Below, piece after piece: positions 34,401 to 46,300 of a DNA stretch of 64,000 nt. Position 1 is the first letter of the stretch. Each line of letters begins with the position of its first letter. The stretch is from Tubulanus polymorphus (taxonomy: Eukaryota; Nemertea; Palaeonemertea; Tubulaniformes; Tubulanidae). Made by a program: the position numbers and the translations under genes. The notes beneath the pieces are model-generated. The model had not been told where the DNA came from. It did no database searches and saw only the letters and a program-made list of their open reading frames with translations. The stretch covers positions 19,909,110 through 19,973,109 of the forward strand of contig NC_134030.1 in NCBI RefSeq assembly GCF_964204645.1, read 5' to 3'.

Positions 34401-37400
34401 GATTTTGAATTTGTTACGAATTCATTCATTCTCTACTAAAAGTTTAGAATCTTTCATATTAATTGAAACAGATTTCTATTAGTCAACGTGTAAAATATAA
34501 CATAATCTTAATTTGATAAACTCAATTCGGACGCTTGATATAAGTTAGATATCCAAAAGCTAATCGTCATGAACACTTCTAAAACCATTTCGATCAATGA
34601 AACTGAATTTATTTTGAATAGGGTGATGGTTATTACACGTGAACTGATGGAAAACCATTGAGCTACACAGAGTGGTTTAAACCTACTATAATAAACGAAA
34701 CGATACCAGAAGTTATTCAAGGATTGATATCTCCTCTACGAAAACAACCGATAAATGACGTCAATATGCCGTGTACGGCGATGATTCTGAATAATCCACG
34801 AGGATCAGCGAACTGGGTTCGATTCCCGTGTCAAATAGAGGAGACTCGAACAACTTTCATTTGTGAGAAAGAAAAAGATAACTCTTCATCGACTGAAAAT
34901 CACAAATTACCTGTTGCAGAAGAAAACTATACTTATTATTCGGGGATATTGGAATCAGATAACTCCACGTGTTTTAAGGGATGGATTCGTATAGAAGGAC
35001 ATTGCTATCAGATACTTACAGCTTGGGATACTCACAGATTGTCGATTCCGGAAGCTGAGGAAATGTGTCTTAAAATCGGTGGTGAATTAGGTATAGTATC
35101 CATTGATGTTATAATTCAGCATTTGATTCAAATATTTCATTATGCACATCAATATGGTGCTATACTAGCAAAGGCTACGGATAGTGAATTTCTTGCTCTG
35201 AATCCAGTTCTGACAAGAGATGAAATAACATATATAAAAACGGTGAAATGGTCAGTGACTGCCTTTGATAATGTCACAGATGTCGCGCATTCAGTGCTAT
35301 GTTCCTACAATGTAACTGGTGAAGAGTTGGCTTCTATAAGTAGTTGTCAATCGTGGCAATTTGAATGTAACGATCAAAGATGTATCAGCGATCATCGCGT
35401 ATGTGATACCAGAAACGACTGTCAACACGGTGAAGATGAACTCGATTGTTCAGATTCAAACTGGCGCAGTCAGTTCCACTGTACTGATGGAAGAGTTATA
35501 TCAGTGAGTAATTTGTGTGATTTTGTACGCGATTGCGCTGACGGATCAGATGAGAACTCGTGCTATCATACTTCATGTTCCTCTGAACAGTTTAAGTGTA
35601 GCAATGGACAATGTGTGGGTAAATATAAACGATGTGATGGACTGGTTGATTGTAAAGATAAATCTGATGAGATCGGCTGCTCTTTAGATGAATGTAACGG
35701 GTTTTTGTGTGTAAATGGTGAATGTATCAGTTCTCTGTTGTATCGGGATGGTGTTGTTGATTGTGCTGGTAGCCTTGAAGAAGATGAGATTGTCACCAAC
35801 ATGACAGTTACACCAAAGATTCACTGTACTACAGAGAACTACTGTACGACTAATTTCACAAACCTATGTAAGAAATCCGATGAACAAAGATGTTCTTTCG
35901 ATTCTCCTCATTGTTATTCTAGACGTCACAGGTGTATTTTAGAAAGGATGCCGATTGGTTACCCGGTATGTAGAAGGCTCGAACATATACAAGGTTGTAC
36001 TGATTTCAAATGTCCAGCTGGTGCTGCAAAATGTCCAGCATCTTACTGTATACCGATGGGACAGGTGTGCGATGGTCGATCCGATTGTCCTAACTCAGAA
36101 GATGAGCGAAACTGCAAGACTTTGTCATGTCCTGGCATGTTAAAGTGTGGCCAGGAAAACCGATGCATACCTCAATCTGAAGTTTGTGATGGTGTCGTCA
36201 ATAAACCATTTTACAGTTGCTAGCCGCCATTTTGTTAGGGTACTTTTGTCCTGTATTGTTGGGTCATTAGTTTCTCCTTTTTAAAAACTATTTGTGATGC
36301 GTGTTTTATCATATCTCATCTGTCCCTCGATAGATTTTGACAGTTTTTGCAACATTCAAACCGTGTGAATCTCTAGTTTTCAGTTATGCAAAGATCATTT
36401 TTCAAATTTGCAACAATGCGACATGAGAGCGATATAGAAATCGGTGGTCGGTTTTTGCTGCACGCATAAAAATCCAGGGTACTGAAATTTGAAGTTCATT
36501 ATTTTCAGAAATTATTTTCTAAAAAATCCAAACATTTCGAGAACTGTGCGCATAAACGCCCCCTTTCAAGTGAACTTTAAAATCTTAAGATATCTTGCCT
36601 AGTTTTTATCCTATGGCTCTTTAACTACAGCGCGTGTATTGTCATTCCGGGTTTCGGCGCTGTTTTCTATGCGTGTATTTCAGTATATCGGTGTTATTTT
36701 TTTCATTTTTACTACACTTGTCTCCACGGAAAATGGTTTTAATTGTTGGTACGAGTATCAGCTTTAAATATTACGTCATTTATGCAATATTCAGAGACAT
36801 GAGAGATTTTTGGGTTTTAAAGATTTTTCTCACGATTCAGCAGCAGAGACTGAGCGGCATTTTGATCACGCGCCCATTCGAAGTTACACGCGGGAAGAGA
36901 ATATATAGGCCTATATTGAGATGGAAGAAGAAAACAAATATAACACTCAAAATCGAGTATGATGACCATTTAATTCAGTAGTCCATTAATCAATGTACAC
37001 TATCCACTGAAATTAGATGGATGGAGAAGTGGTCAAAAAGCTGGACATATGGGGGGATATTCAGCTACTTTCTATGAATACTTTCTATAAAGTACACACA
37101 AGATTGATTAGATCGGGGAAAAAAATATAAGAAAGCGTTTTCTTGTTTTGGTGGTGAAATATCAAGTATCAAGTCTGAATGGCAGACACAGGTGATTAAA
37201 AGTAAAAAGTGACATCTACCATCACCAAAAACGCAAGAAGTGTGTGGATTGCATTTACAACAAAATAGTGATATTTGGGGTTTTCTTGGGTGCATGTACG
37301 TAAGCCTCGGCCTGCAGTAAAAGCGGCTACCATTACAGGCATTACGAACTAGCGCCGTTAAAAGAGAACGGAATGGAGTATTAATGACGTAATATTTAAA

Positions 37401-39597
37401 CCTGATACTCGTACCAACAATTAAAACCATTTTCCGTGGAAACAAGTGAAGTAAGAATGAAAAAATAACACCCATATACTGAAATACACGCATAGAAAAC
37501 AGCGCCGAAACCCGGAATGACAATACACGCGCTGCAGTTAAAGAGCCATAGAATAAAAACTAGGCAAGATTTCTTAAAATTTTAAAGTTCACTTGAAAGG
37601 GGGCGTGTATGCGCACAGTTCTTGAAATGTTTGGATTTTTTAGAATGTTATTTCTGGAAATAATGAACTTCAAAGTTCAGTACCCAGGATTTTTATGCGC
37701 GCGGCAAAAACTGACCACCGATTTTTATATCGCTCTCATGTCGCATTGTTGCAAATTTGAAAAATGATCATTGCATAACTGAAAACTAGAGATTCACACG
37801 GTTTAAATGTTGCTAAAACTGTCAAAATCTATCCGGGGACAGATGAGATATGATAAAACACGCATCACAAATAGTTTCTAAAAAGTAGAAAATAATGACC
37901 CAACAATACAGGACAAAAGTACCCTAACAAAATGGCGGCTAGCAACTGTAAAATGGTTTATTGTAACCATACCACTGATGACGAAGCGTTCTGTGACGTC
38001 ATATGTCCAAAGGACTGTAAATGTCAAGGTCATTTGATAGATTGCGATCATGCTGGTTTCGTAGAAATTACTGATCTTTTCTCGGCATCAACTCGAGTTC
38101 TGATTTTATCAAGAAACCAAGTTGTATTCAATGAGTCAACATTTTCTTCGTACCTCTATTTACATTTCCTTAATATTTCACGTAACAATTTGTCTTATAT
38201 TGTTCCAAACGCGTTGTCAAACCTGCATAATCTACATACATTAGATCTTACCTATAACCGCATAATATCACTTTCCGAGAATACATTCGCCGGTTTGTAT
38301 AGTTTGAAAATGCTTTTGATTTTTGGAAATCCAGTGAGATATTTAGAAGAAGCCAGTTTTCAAGGTTTAAAGTCATTAAGCGATCTCGATCTTCACGGAC
38401 TTTCCTTGTCGTTACTCGGTGGAAATGTGTTCAGTGGTTTATCAGCTTTAGAGTCGTTAAATGTCAGCAGTAACGTGATCAGTTATATTTCACCAAATGC
38501 GTTCTCCGGATTAACAAAACTAAGAAATCTGGATCTAACCAAAAATTCTGAAGTCATATCCGTACAAAGAAACGTTTTTGACAGTCTTACATTATTGAGT
38601 TCTTTGGCTTCTGACGCGTACAAATTTTGTTGCATGGTTCCGAATGTTGACCAGTGTCTCCCGGAAGCCGACCAATTTTCATCTTGTTCCGACCTGATGG
38701 GTAACACTGTTCTTAGAGCAATCATTTGGGCGATCGCTTCATTCAGCTTTTTTGCCAACATCATCGTAATTTTACTTCGCGTTCAAGCTTTACGCATTTC
38801 ATCCTCTGAATCACGTAACATATCCTCCGATATCCTAATCATTAATATTGCCACCTGCGATTTTCTCATGTCAATTTATCTGTTTCTGATCGCTGGAGCC
38901 GATTACGTCTATAAAGATGTTTATTTCCTCAATTATGAAATGTGGACAGATAGTTCACTGTGTCGACTCGCTGGGATTTTAGTAACTCTTTCGTGCGAAG
39001 GGTCTTTGCTTTTTCTCCTGATTCTAACCCGTCAAAGATACTCGAATATCGTCGATCCATTTTCTGGAAGCCCAATTATATCATCGACATATGTGTCCGG
39101 TATTTGCTGTATATGCTGGATCATTTTGGGCAACATTTCAATGCTACCGTTGTCGTCATCTTCTTATTTCGGACATAACTTTTACGGCACAACCTATGAA
39201 TTTACTATCCATCGATGTCCACGCCTGGCAATATTCATTCGCTATTTTTGCCGTGTTTAACTCGGTCGTACTTGCTACAATAATGATGACGTATGCACAG
39301 ATGTATAGACTCGTATCTGGAAGCAGGTCCGGCTCGGGTAGAGCTGATCCTACCGAATTGGTTCTGGCGCGTAGGAGTTTAGTGATAAATATGTGTAATT
39401 TATTTTGCTGGTTACCGATGATTATCGTTCAGTTTTGCGCTGTATTGCGAGTAGAAATACCGAACCAAGTGGCGGCTTGGTTGGCGGTACTTTTCCTACC
39501 GATCAACTCGTCACTGAATCCACTTCTTTACACCATCCTCACTATTGATGTTAAATCTATTCGAGCCAGAAATAAACGCGTTTTGAAAACTCGCTGA
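31450..39597 (+). pseudogene. Receptor copy R4: receptor pseudogene with three independent lesions
   Basis: Exon equivalents: 31450-32682, 33009-34343, 34622-36202 and, after an insert, 37960-39597. Exons 1 and 2 are open. Exon 3 has (a) TGA at 34640-34642 where the other copies have TGG in the lectin domain, (b) the foldback element at 36203-37959 in the last LDLa module, and (c) a 14-base deletion near 39195 between TM4 and TM5 that shifts the frame, so the end of the gene reads in another frame (to 39597). The LRR block and most of the 7TM are still recognisable. AATAAA lies at 39739-39744. Exon 2 starts with yet another variable segment (ISGYSYKLLPRF). Confidence 0.85.
36203..37959. mobile_element. 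Foldback-type inverted-repeat element in R4 exon 3
   Basis: Second copy of the element in R2, with arms at 36203-36780 and 37382-37959. AT flanks both ends (36201-36202 and 37960-37961). The central loop is reverse-complemented relative to R2, so the insertion is independent and in the opposite orientation. The two copies differ at scattered bases. A minus-strand open frame at 37065-37523 has no transposase features. Confidence 0.8.
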
Positions 39598-40422
39598 ACC
39601 ATTCGACAGTCAAACCCTGACTATGCACTCTAATCAGAATGCTGCGAAATCTTTTCAGATGAAATATATTATATACATAAACAAATACGTAGCAAACGTG
39701 TGGACTCGAGAACGAACTGATACTTGCTTATACGTTCCAATAAAAAAAAAAATGACGACACTTCAAGATAATATCGCAAAGTAATGAAATCATCGAATGG
39801 GTTTCGAATCGTGTCCAGAAATACGACGTAGCGATAAGAATACACGCTAGGAGAGCTGCGTAATGTCATCTAATATGAGTTGTAACACCGATTATCCTGA
39901 CAGTTAATTACGCTTATTTTATATCAGGATGATTTGAAAATTATGTAAGCTGGAAATAAAAGTGCCAAATAGTGGTACATGTTCTACGTTCATGATCATT
40001 TAAACAGTTTCGAGGATTTCTTAGGAATTCTTTTTTGTGACTTTCAAATTTAGGCGGGGGTCGGGGGGGGTTGGGGGTTCCTCTAAATCTGCCCCTGAAA
40101 TGTGCCGCATTCTTAGGCAGTTTTTACTCCAAGTCTTCAAATCAGGAGGAATGCATGTATCACAGAGGGCTGCATTACGTCACTGCAGAAAATGCGTCTC
40201 GTGGAGAGAATGGTGGAAGGCGGGGACTTAACAAAACTGTTTAGATGATATATAAGATGACGCGTTTTTCTGCTTTCGTGAATATGTATTGTTAAAGGTT
40301 TTGAATACATATGGATTTAAAAACTTCTCGCTGCATTTCCCTTTAAGAGGACACCAAGAAGAGTCAATCAATCACCAAAGCTGTGCAATTATTTGGTTTT
40401 ATTTCAATTTGTATTTGAAGAA
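39598..40422. other. R4 3' UTR and short-type spacer
   Basis: AATAAA lies at 39739-39744. The layout is as after R3, with a shorter G-rich tract at 40053-40078. No gene is recognised. Confidence 0.5.
40053..40078 (+). repeat. G-rich tract upstream of P4
   Basis: G runs of five, eight and five are separated by TC and TT. It is the shorter counterpart of the tract before P3. Confidence 0.55.
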
Positions 40423-40529
40423 TATATAGTATCGCGCGCAATATTTTTCATTCATTCGTCGACTGTTCTGGCTCGAGAAAACGAGATATTGTCATTTCGA
40501 AAGTATAATACGTTGGAATAGCGACTAAG
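40423..40529 (+). promoter_or_regulatory. P4 core promoter and non-coding first exon
   Basis: TATATAG lies at 40423-40429; the 5' UTR exon ends at 40529 with AAG|GTAAGC. The acceptor ends at 40876. Confidence 0.6.
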
Positions 40530-40900
40530 GTAAGCGTAGTGATAAAATATTCTAATTTAACGATAAAAAATGATACCTTGTTTCTTAAAAGCTTAAAAGT
40601 TGACCCGGCCGACCGCCGCCTATCTACCCTATACATTATTCTAAAAAAGAAACTATTATCAGCCAATCGACGACAAGACGCGGCGGCTATTGAAACGAAT
40701 GGATTACAAATTTAATTGAAATTTACAAAATAATCCGGGCGCTGCGGAGAAACAAGGTGTCATTTTTAGCCTAAAAATAATATACCCCGATACGTACAGC
40801 AACAATTTCAGTAACCGGAATCTAAAATATATTTTTGAAAATGCCAAATTGCAAATATATTTTATTCAAATTCTAGGCGAAGAAAATGCTTGCTTACACA

Positions 40901-41562
40901 ATGACTCGCATATGTGCTTTTGCTGCGATTGTGGCCAGTGCCGTGGCGTTTGGTGAGTTAAGACTGGGTAATTTAATACTCAGCTTCATAGGATTTCATA
41001 AATGATATAATTCAATTCGCAGCAATTATCAGTAAACATTTAGTATGCGTTTATCGACGGAACGAATTGATTTGACAGATATATTTCACAAAATAACACA
41101 TATACATTATGACAAAAACCCTGTTAATTGACGTGCAACATATTGTTATTATACACATGGATTTTTTTAACACCCTGGCCCGCTAAGCGCCACGCTAGAA
41201 GCGGGTTCGATGTTTCTTTTTCCCAATACCCACATCAGAGAAGAACCTCCGACCAAGAAACTCTGCCGCCTCCAGGGTTTGAACCCATGAACCCTGGATT
41301 GATGAGAGCAGTGTCAGGCGGCTTATACCAATCGGCCACTGCGCCTCTCATCTGTTATCCTCATCGGGATCATCATTATAGTCCTACATCTGGGGCGGGA
41401 GTTCCATTATTTCTTCAATTTAGGTAAAAACGTCTTTCACTTCAAAATTCAATTTTTAATTTAATGCTTTTCGAAAATATAGATTGCCATCCAAACGGCA
41501 GGACGTGTGACGATGACCTTAAGTGTTGCAACAACACCTGTAGAGCTAGTTTTTGTTCCTGA
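40901..41562 (+). CDS. P4: secreted six-cysteine mini-peptide, exons 40901-40952 and 41483-41562
   Basis: The 43-residue precursor is the same as P3 except for Ser instead of Phe at the last position. The signal exon and cysteine spacing are unchanged. Just beyond the donor the intron reads GGGTAATTTAAT where the other copies have a run of A. AATAAA lies at 41732-41737. It precedes R5, one of the receptor copies that is open. Confidence 0.75.
41157..41348 (-). mobile_element. tRNA-derived SINE in the P4 intron
   Basis: Same as the copy in P3, including the altered A box, consistent with recent duplication of this segment. Confidence 0.65.
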
Positions 41563-43339
41563 TCGTTGAGTACAAAGGTTTATAACGGGATATACTCGTA
41601 ATGGTTTGGGAAATATATCCGATTATGAAACTGAACGACAGTCAGTTTTACTGACTAGGCCGTGTACAAAAAAGCTCGCACTGAATTTATATTTGTTACC
41701 GATTCTTCATATCTTGTACTAAATTTGATTCAATAAAACTGCGAGTAAATAAATCAATTGTCGGGTTGTTGACTGTTTATGATTCATCGGTCAGAGTTTT
41801 CAAAAGTGATCAGAAGTGCCATTCCATCGGCGGTGAAGAACATTCATCGTCAATTAAAAAAGACTACTCGTAAGCAAAAGTCCAAAATCTCCCTAATCAA
41901 TTATTTCAGTCCCAGGGTTTAAATGTTTCATATGCATCCATCCATTAAGATATTTAGAGTTTTCTGTCCTAGTTCCCGATCGGCGATTTTCTTGTGACGT
42001 CACGCAACCTCGTATGAAACTGAGGAAAACAATATAAATTCAGTTTTAATATGCTTTAAGTGAAATCAATTTTCGTAATTCATTGATGCTTCGATTTTTT
42101 GTTTATAAAATAGTAAGTATCATCTGCAAACATCGTGCAATCTAAGATGTCTATAGATTATATCAGCAATAGGTGCCGAATATAAAGAGTAAATAAAACT
42201 GGCCCCGGAACAGAACCTCGGGGACTTCCACATCGAAAATCAGCAATATTAACTTTGTGTGTACATTCCTGAAGGTGCCTAAGATTTGAAATAATTCTGT
42301 TTTGAAGCTGATTAGCGGCCATGCGTTCGAGCATCTTTGTGGCTACAGGTAAGTAAGACAATGATCTATAATTATTCAATTAATACAGATTTAGAATTTG
42401 TGGTTTTTATCAATTGCTCAACCGAGCATGATTTTAGTTAAACAGTTCGTAGGTACAACACCGGTTTCCAAATGAGCAATTTATAATTCTAGTAACGATT
42501 GGAACAGTAACACACTGTTTTAGAGTTGGCGCGGGCAACTAAAGCATCTCCCTTATACTTCGCAAATCCACGACCCGCATCAAAATTCCTCGGAGCACCA
42601 CGGCAAAACTGATCATTAACGCGACTAATGGTCAGTAGCGTATGTTCCAAACGAGCGATGGAAATTCGCCTATTTCAAACTGGTCATTTATGTGTAAAAT
42701 ACAAGCACTTGAGAGACACACGGATACGCGACATGGACTTAATAGCGTAACCTGCATTTTCAAGTGTATTAATGACTTATGCGAGCTTTCAACTTAAACT
42801 TCGTGTTGGGCGGTGATTTATTGATAGGCCATCTAGAAGGCTGAGATTGAACCGCATATTTTTTTTTGAAAAAAAACTTTCTTTCAAAATCAATTCCGAA
42901 AGATCTAGCGGTTTGAAATTAAACAAATTCGTACGGATATAGTTAATGAAATTTTGAATTGATGCAAAGGTAGAAAAGTATTGAATAATGATTTCTAGGC
43001 TCATCGTGAATATTCGACGATTCTATAACTAAAATTACGTTCGGGTTGAATGTGTTCTGATGAAATATGTAATGTCTAATGTCTAAATTCGTGTGTGAAC
43101 AAATTTGAAAAATCGAATTTGGAATTAATTGGCCTTAAGAATTTTGGTAGGCAACATGGAATCTAGAAATTATTGCTAATTGATAAACAGATCTGTAAGC
43201 TAAAAATCCAAACATTTCAAATCTAGAATCAGTTTTCAAACTAATTGCGGCAGTAACTAAAAAATCAACTTAAATGAAGTGACAGCGAATTCTCTAATTG
43301 GACGAACTGTAATTTGTGCTTGGTTGTTATTCGATGAAA
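41563..43339. other. Mosaic spacer between P4 and R5
   Basis: Up to about 41905 this matches the P3-R4 spacer. From about 41992 it matches the P2-R3 spacer, including upstream sequence reaching into R5 exon 1. It contains the reverse-transcriptase relic at 42090-42385. Confidence 0.65.
42090..42385 (-). pseudogene. Non-LTR reverse-transcriptase relic with FADD motif
   Basis: Same as the copy after P2, but with a further deletion of about 18 bases in the stretch before the GSPRGSV motif (near 42253). Confidence 0.65.
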
Positions 43340-46300
43340 ATGGTTTCGGTTCATTTTGTCGTGTTGATGCTGTTCGGTATGGATCGACTGAGAGCGCTGT
43401 TTATAGCGTCGCTGATCGTCTGGCGAGTTAACATCGCACACGCTGATCTGTCTGACTCTGTGACGGTCAGGTCGTCTTGTAATAACACTTGGTACCCCGT
43501 CGATTCTACGTCCGGTTACATCGTTTCACCGAATTACCCGTCGTTAACGCGCGGTGTTGAATGTCGTTGGTTCGTCAACAGCTCTTTACCGGGAACTTTC
43601 ATCATCAAACTATACTACGACATCGAGCCGTCGATATTCTGTAGTGATAACTACCTTCTCGTCGGTGAGTCCGATAACAAATTCTGCGGTGAAGGAAAAC
43701 ATGAAATCCGCCGTAACGATTCGATCTCGTTGATGTTTAGAAGTAACGTCGATAGTGCGCGGGGTAGTCGGGTTTATATCATATATCGTTTGGAACGGAA
43801 CAATTTGAAATTAATTCACACCTGCGCAAAATACCATTTAAAAATCAACAAATTAACAACATCGATAGGATACAAGTTTGCTATGTTTCTAAAGCGATGT
43901 AAATTGCATTTAGAATGGATCGGGATCCCGGATGGTTTTGCTATGAATTTCACGTTTTCGCAGATAAAATTCGAATTATATCCCGGCACTGATCCAGCGA
44001 CAACTGTTCAAATTCATGACGGATGGAACAGCAGTGAACTTATTGCTGTAATACCAGAACAAAGTGGGCATCCACCTTCATCCTTTTATAGTAAGACAAA
44101 CAAAGCTATGATCAGTTTCCTACTTGGGCGAAACGAACTTACATCACAACTATCAGTTCAGGTGTATAGAATATCTGATTGGAACGTCTCTAATCCGTTA
44201 ATTCAAATCCCTAATAACGAGTCTGGAGTGCTCATCCCTGATGACAACAGTTTACACGTAATAACTCGATCAAAAAACTTACACTGCTGGTCTATCACAG
44301 TGCAGGTGTTACAGTACGTCGTCTTTAACTGGACCCGTGATCTCAGCACATCCGGTGACGTCATTGGTGTATATAAACTAGAAGGGTTACGCGTTGTAGG
44401 AACTGATATTTTACTCGGTTACAACCACCTGGAATCACTGAGTGTTAAATCTGAAGGCTTTCTCGTCATACTGTGCGTTTTAATAGAACCAGGTGTTTTA
44501 CAATCAAATGTGAATATTGAATTTGAAGTGAAATCTATTTCCATAAAAGACGCACGAGTGGATAAACCCTGGGTGAGTATTGTGCGTTTTAATTTTAAGT
44601 TTAGGATTTTATTATGTGTGAATTTCTATTATAAGGTTTCATGCGTAGAGTTTTTGTTTTTGTTTTTGTTCTGAGAATAAAATGAAAGTCTTCGAAGCCA
44701 ACACGAGAAGTTACGTGCACTTTTTCATGGAGATCCAGATACTATAACTGTATGTGTAAACGATTATTGGGATGATTTAGGGTGGGTTTGTTTCAACTAA
44801 AATATTTTAGTGGGAAATTTGGATTTTCCACCTGAAGAAGAAATTTCATTTTAGCAAATCTTAAAACACGAATTGCTGCACGTGACAAAATCATTAATCG
44901 GAATAGATTTGAAAATGTTGCTATGTTATTAATACTTAAAAAACTAATGCTGATTTGTTATATTTTGTAGATATATGGTAACAGATACAGTTGGCCTGCT
45001 CGAAGTCTGTTCCCGATGACAAAGAAGACAACATTATCGTATCGCATAAATACATTTGAATATAAACGGAAAGTTGATATCTATGAGTATAGATTCAAAC
45101 TGACAGTTTTATCAGAGACGTGCGAGAGAGCTGGATTTTATATATATGATGGTGGTAATTTTACAGCTAGACGCTATGGTCCGTATTGTCCTGGTTTACA
45201 CTACAGTCGTAACGTCGTCAGTCTGATTACATCAGGAGGACCGGTTACTGTAGTAGCATACGCTTATAACTGGCATAAAAACTTAATTGTTAATGGGGCG
45301 TCATATCTATTTTTCGCCCCTACTGATTGTGACGGGTATGTTCTGCAGGAAGGAGAAAATCAGATCAATATGACGTCACACTGCCTCACGATTACACCTG
45401 AAAACCGGCGCCTTCCTTTAGAAAATATTTATATATTATCAGAATACGAATATCAAATTTACACATGTGTCCGTAGTTCAAATTATTCGTGTCCTCATGT
45501 TACTCTTACAACTCAATTACTGAATAACAGTCTCTTATTGAATCATCTGATGATAAAAGGAAGTAGTTATAGGTTCTGGAGTAATTCACTGATGATAGTA
45601 CTACGACGTAAATGTTTGGTGTTGATGATCTATCAAGATTCCCCGGTACTTTCCTCTAATCAAATTGCATACATCCCGCCGAAGCGAGAAAAATGTGGAG
45701 TCGCACAATCACCGAACTATCCTGGATATGATCAACAACGCCGTAAATCAAGTTTGTACTACTCATTTCATTACGACAAACATTTGAATTATTACATTAG
45801 ATTCCTTTTCAAATTTATGGGACACGCCTCGTGCAGCCCTTCTAGTAGTTATACTGTTCGAGATCCGTTATTACTGGTACAGACTATTTTGAAACCCGGT
45901 AGTGACATCATCCTTATTTGGGGGCTGCGTCGCCACGAGACTAAAATATGTGAAAATAACGCTGTACCTGGACTTGTATTGTACAGTCTACTCGGGTTTG
46001 ACCTTTACTTTGAAGCGAAAAACTATATCCCTTTATTTCGAATTCAATACACTTTAGAACAATCGCCTTCACAAACACATCGAAATAATGACTGCGGATC
46101 AGATTTTCTAGATTCAGGTGTTTCGTGTATCAGATACATCAAACATGAACGTCTGAATTGGGAGAAGGCTGAAATTTACTGTCAACAGAAATACGGTGGA
46201 CATCTTCTCAGTATCAACTCTGAACAGGAAATGATTGCTGTAAAAAAACTGTTCGCTACGAAACTTCTGCAGGAGGCGTATTCACAGGCGGCGCTGATTG

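Noticed and set aside
37065-37523. Transposase inside the foldback element
   Set aside because: The minus-strand open frame has no transposase motifs and is not conserved as a frame in the R2 copy of the element.
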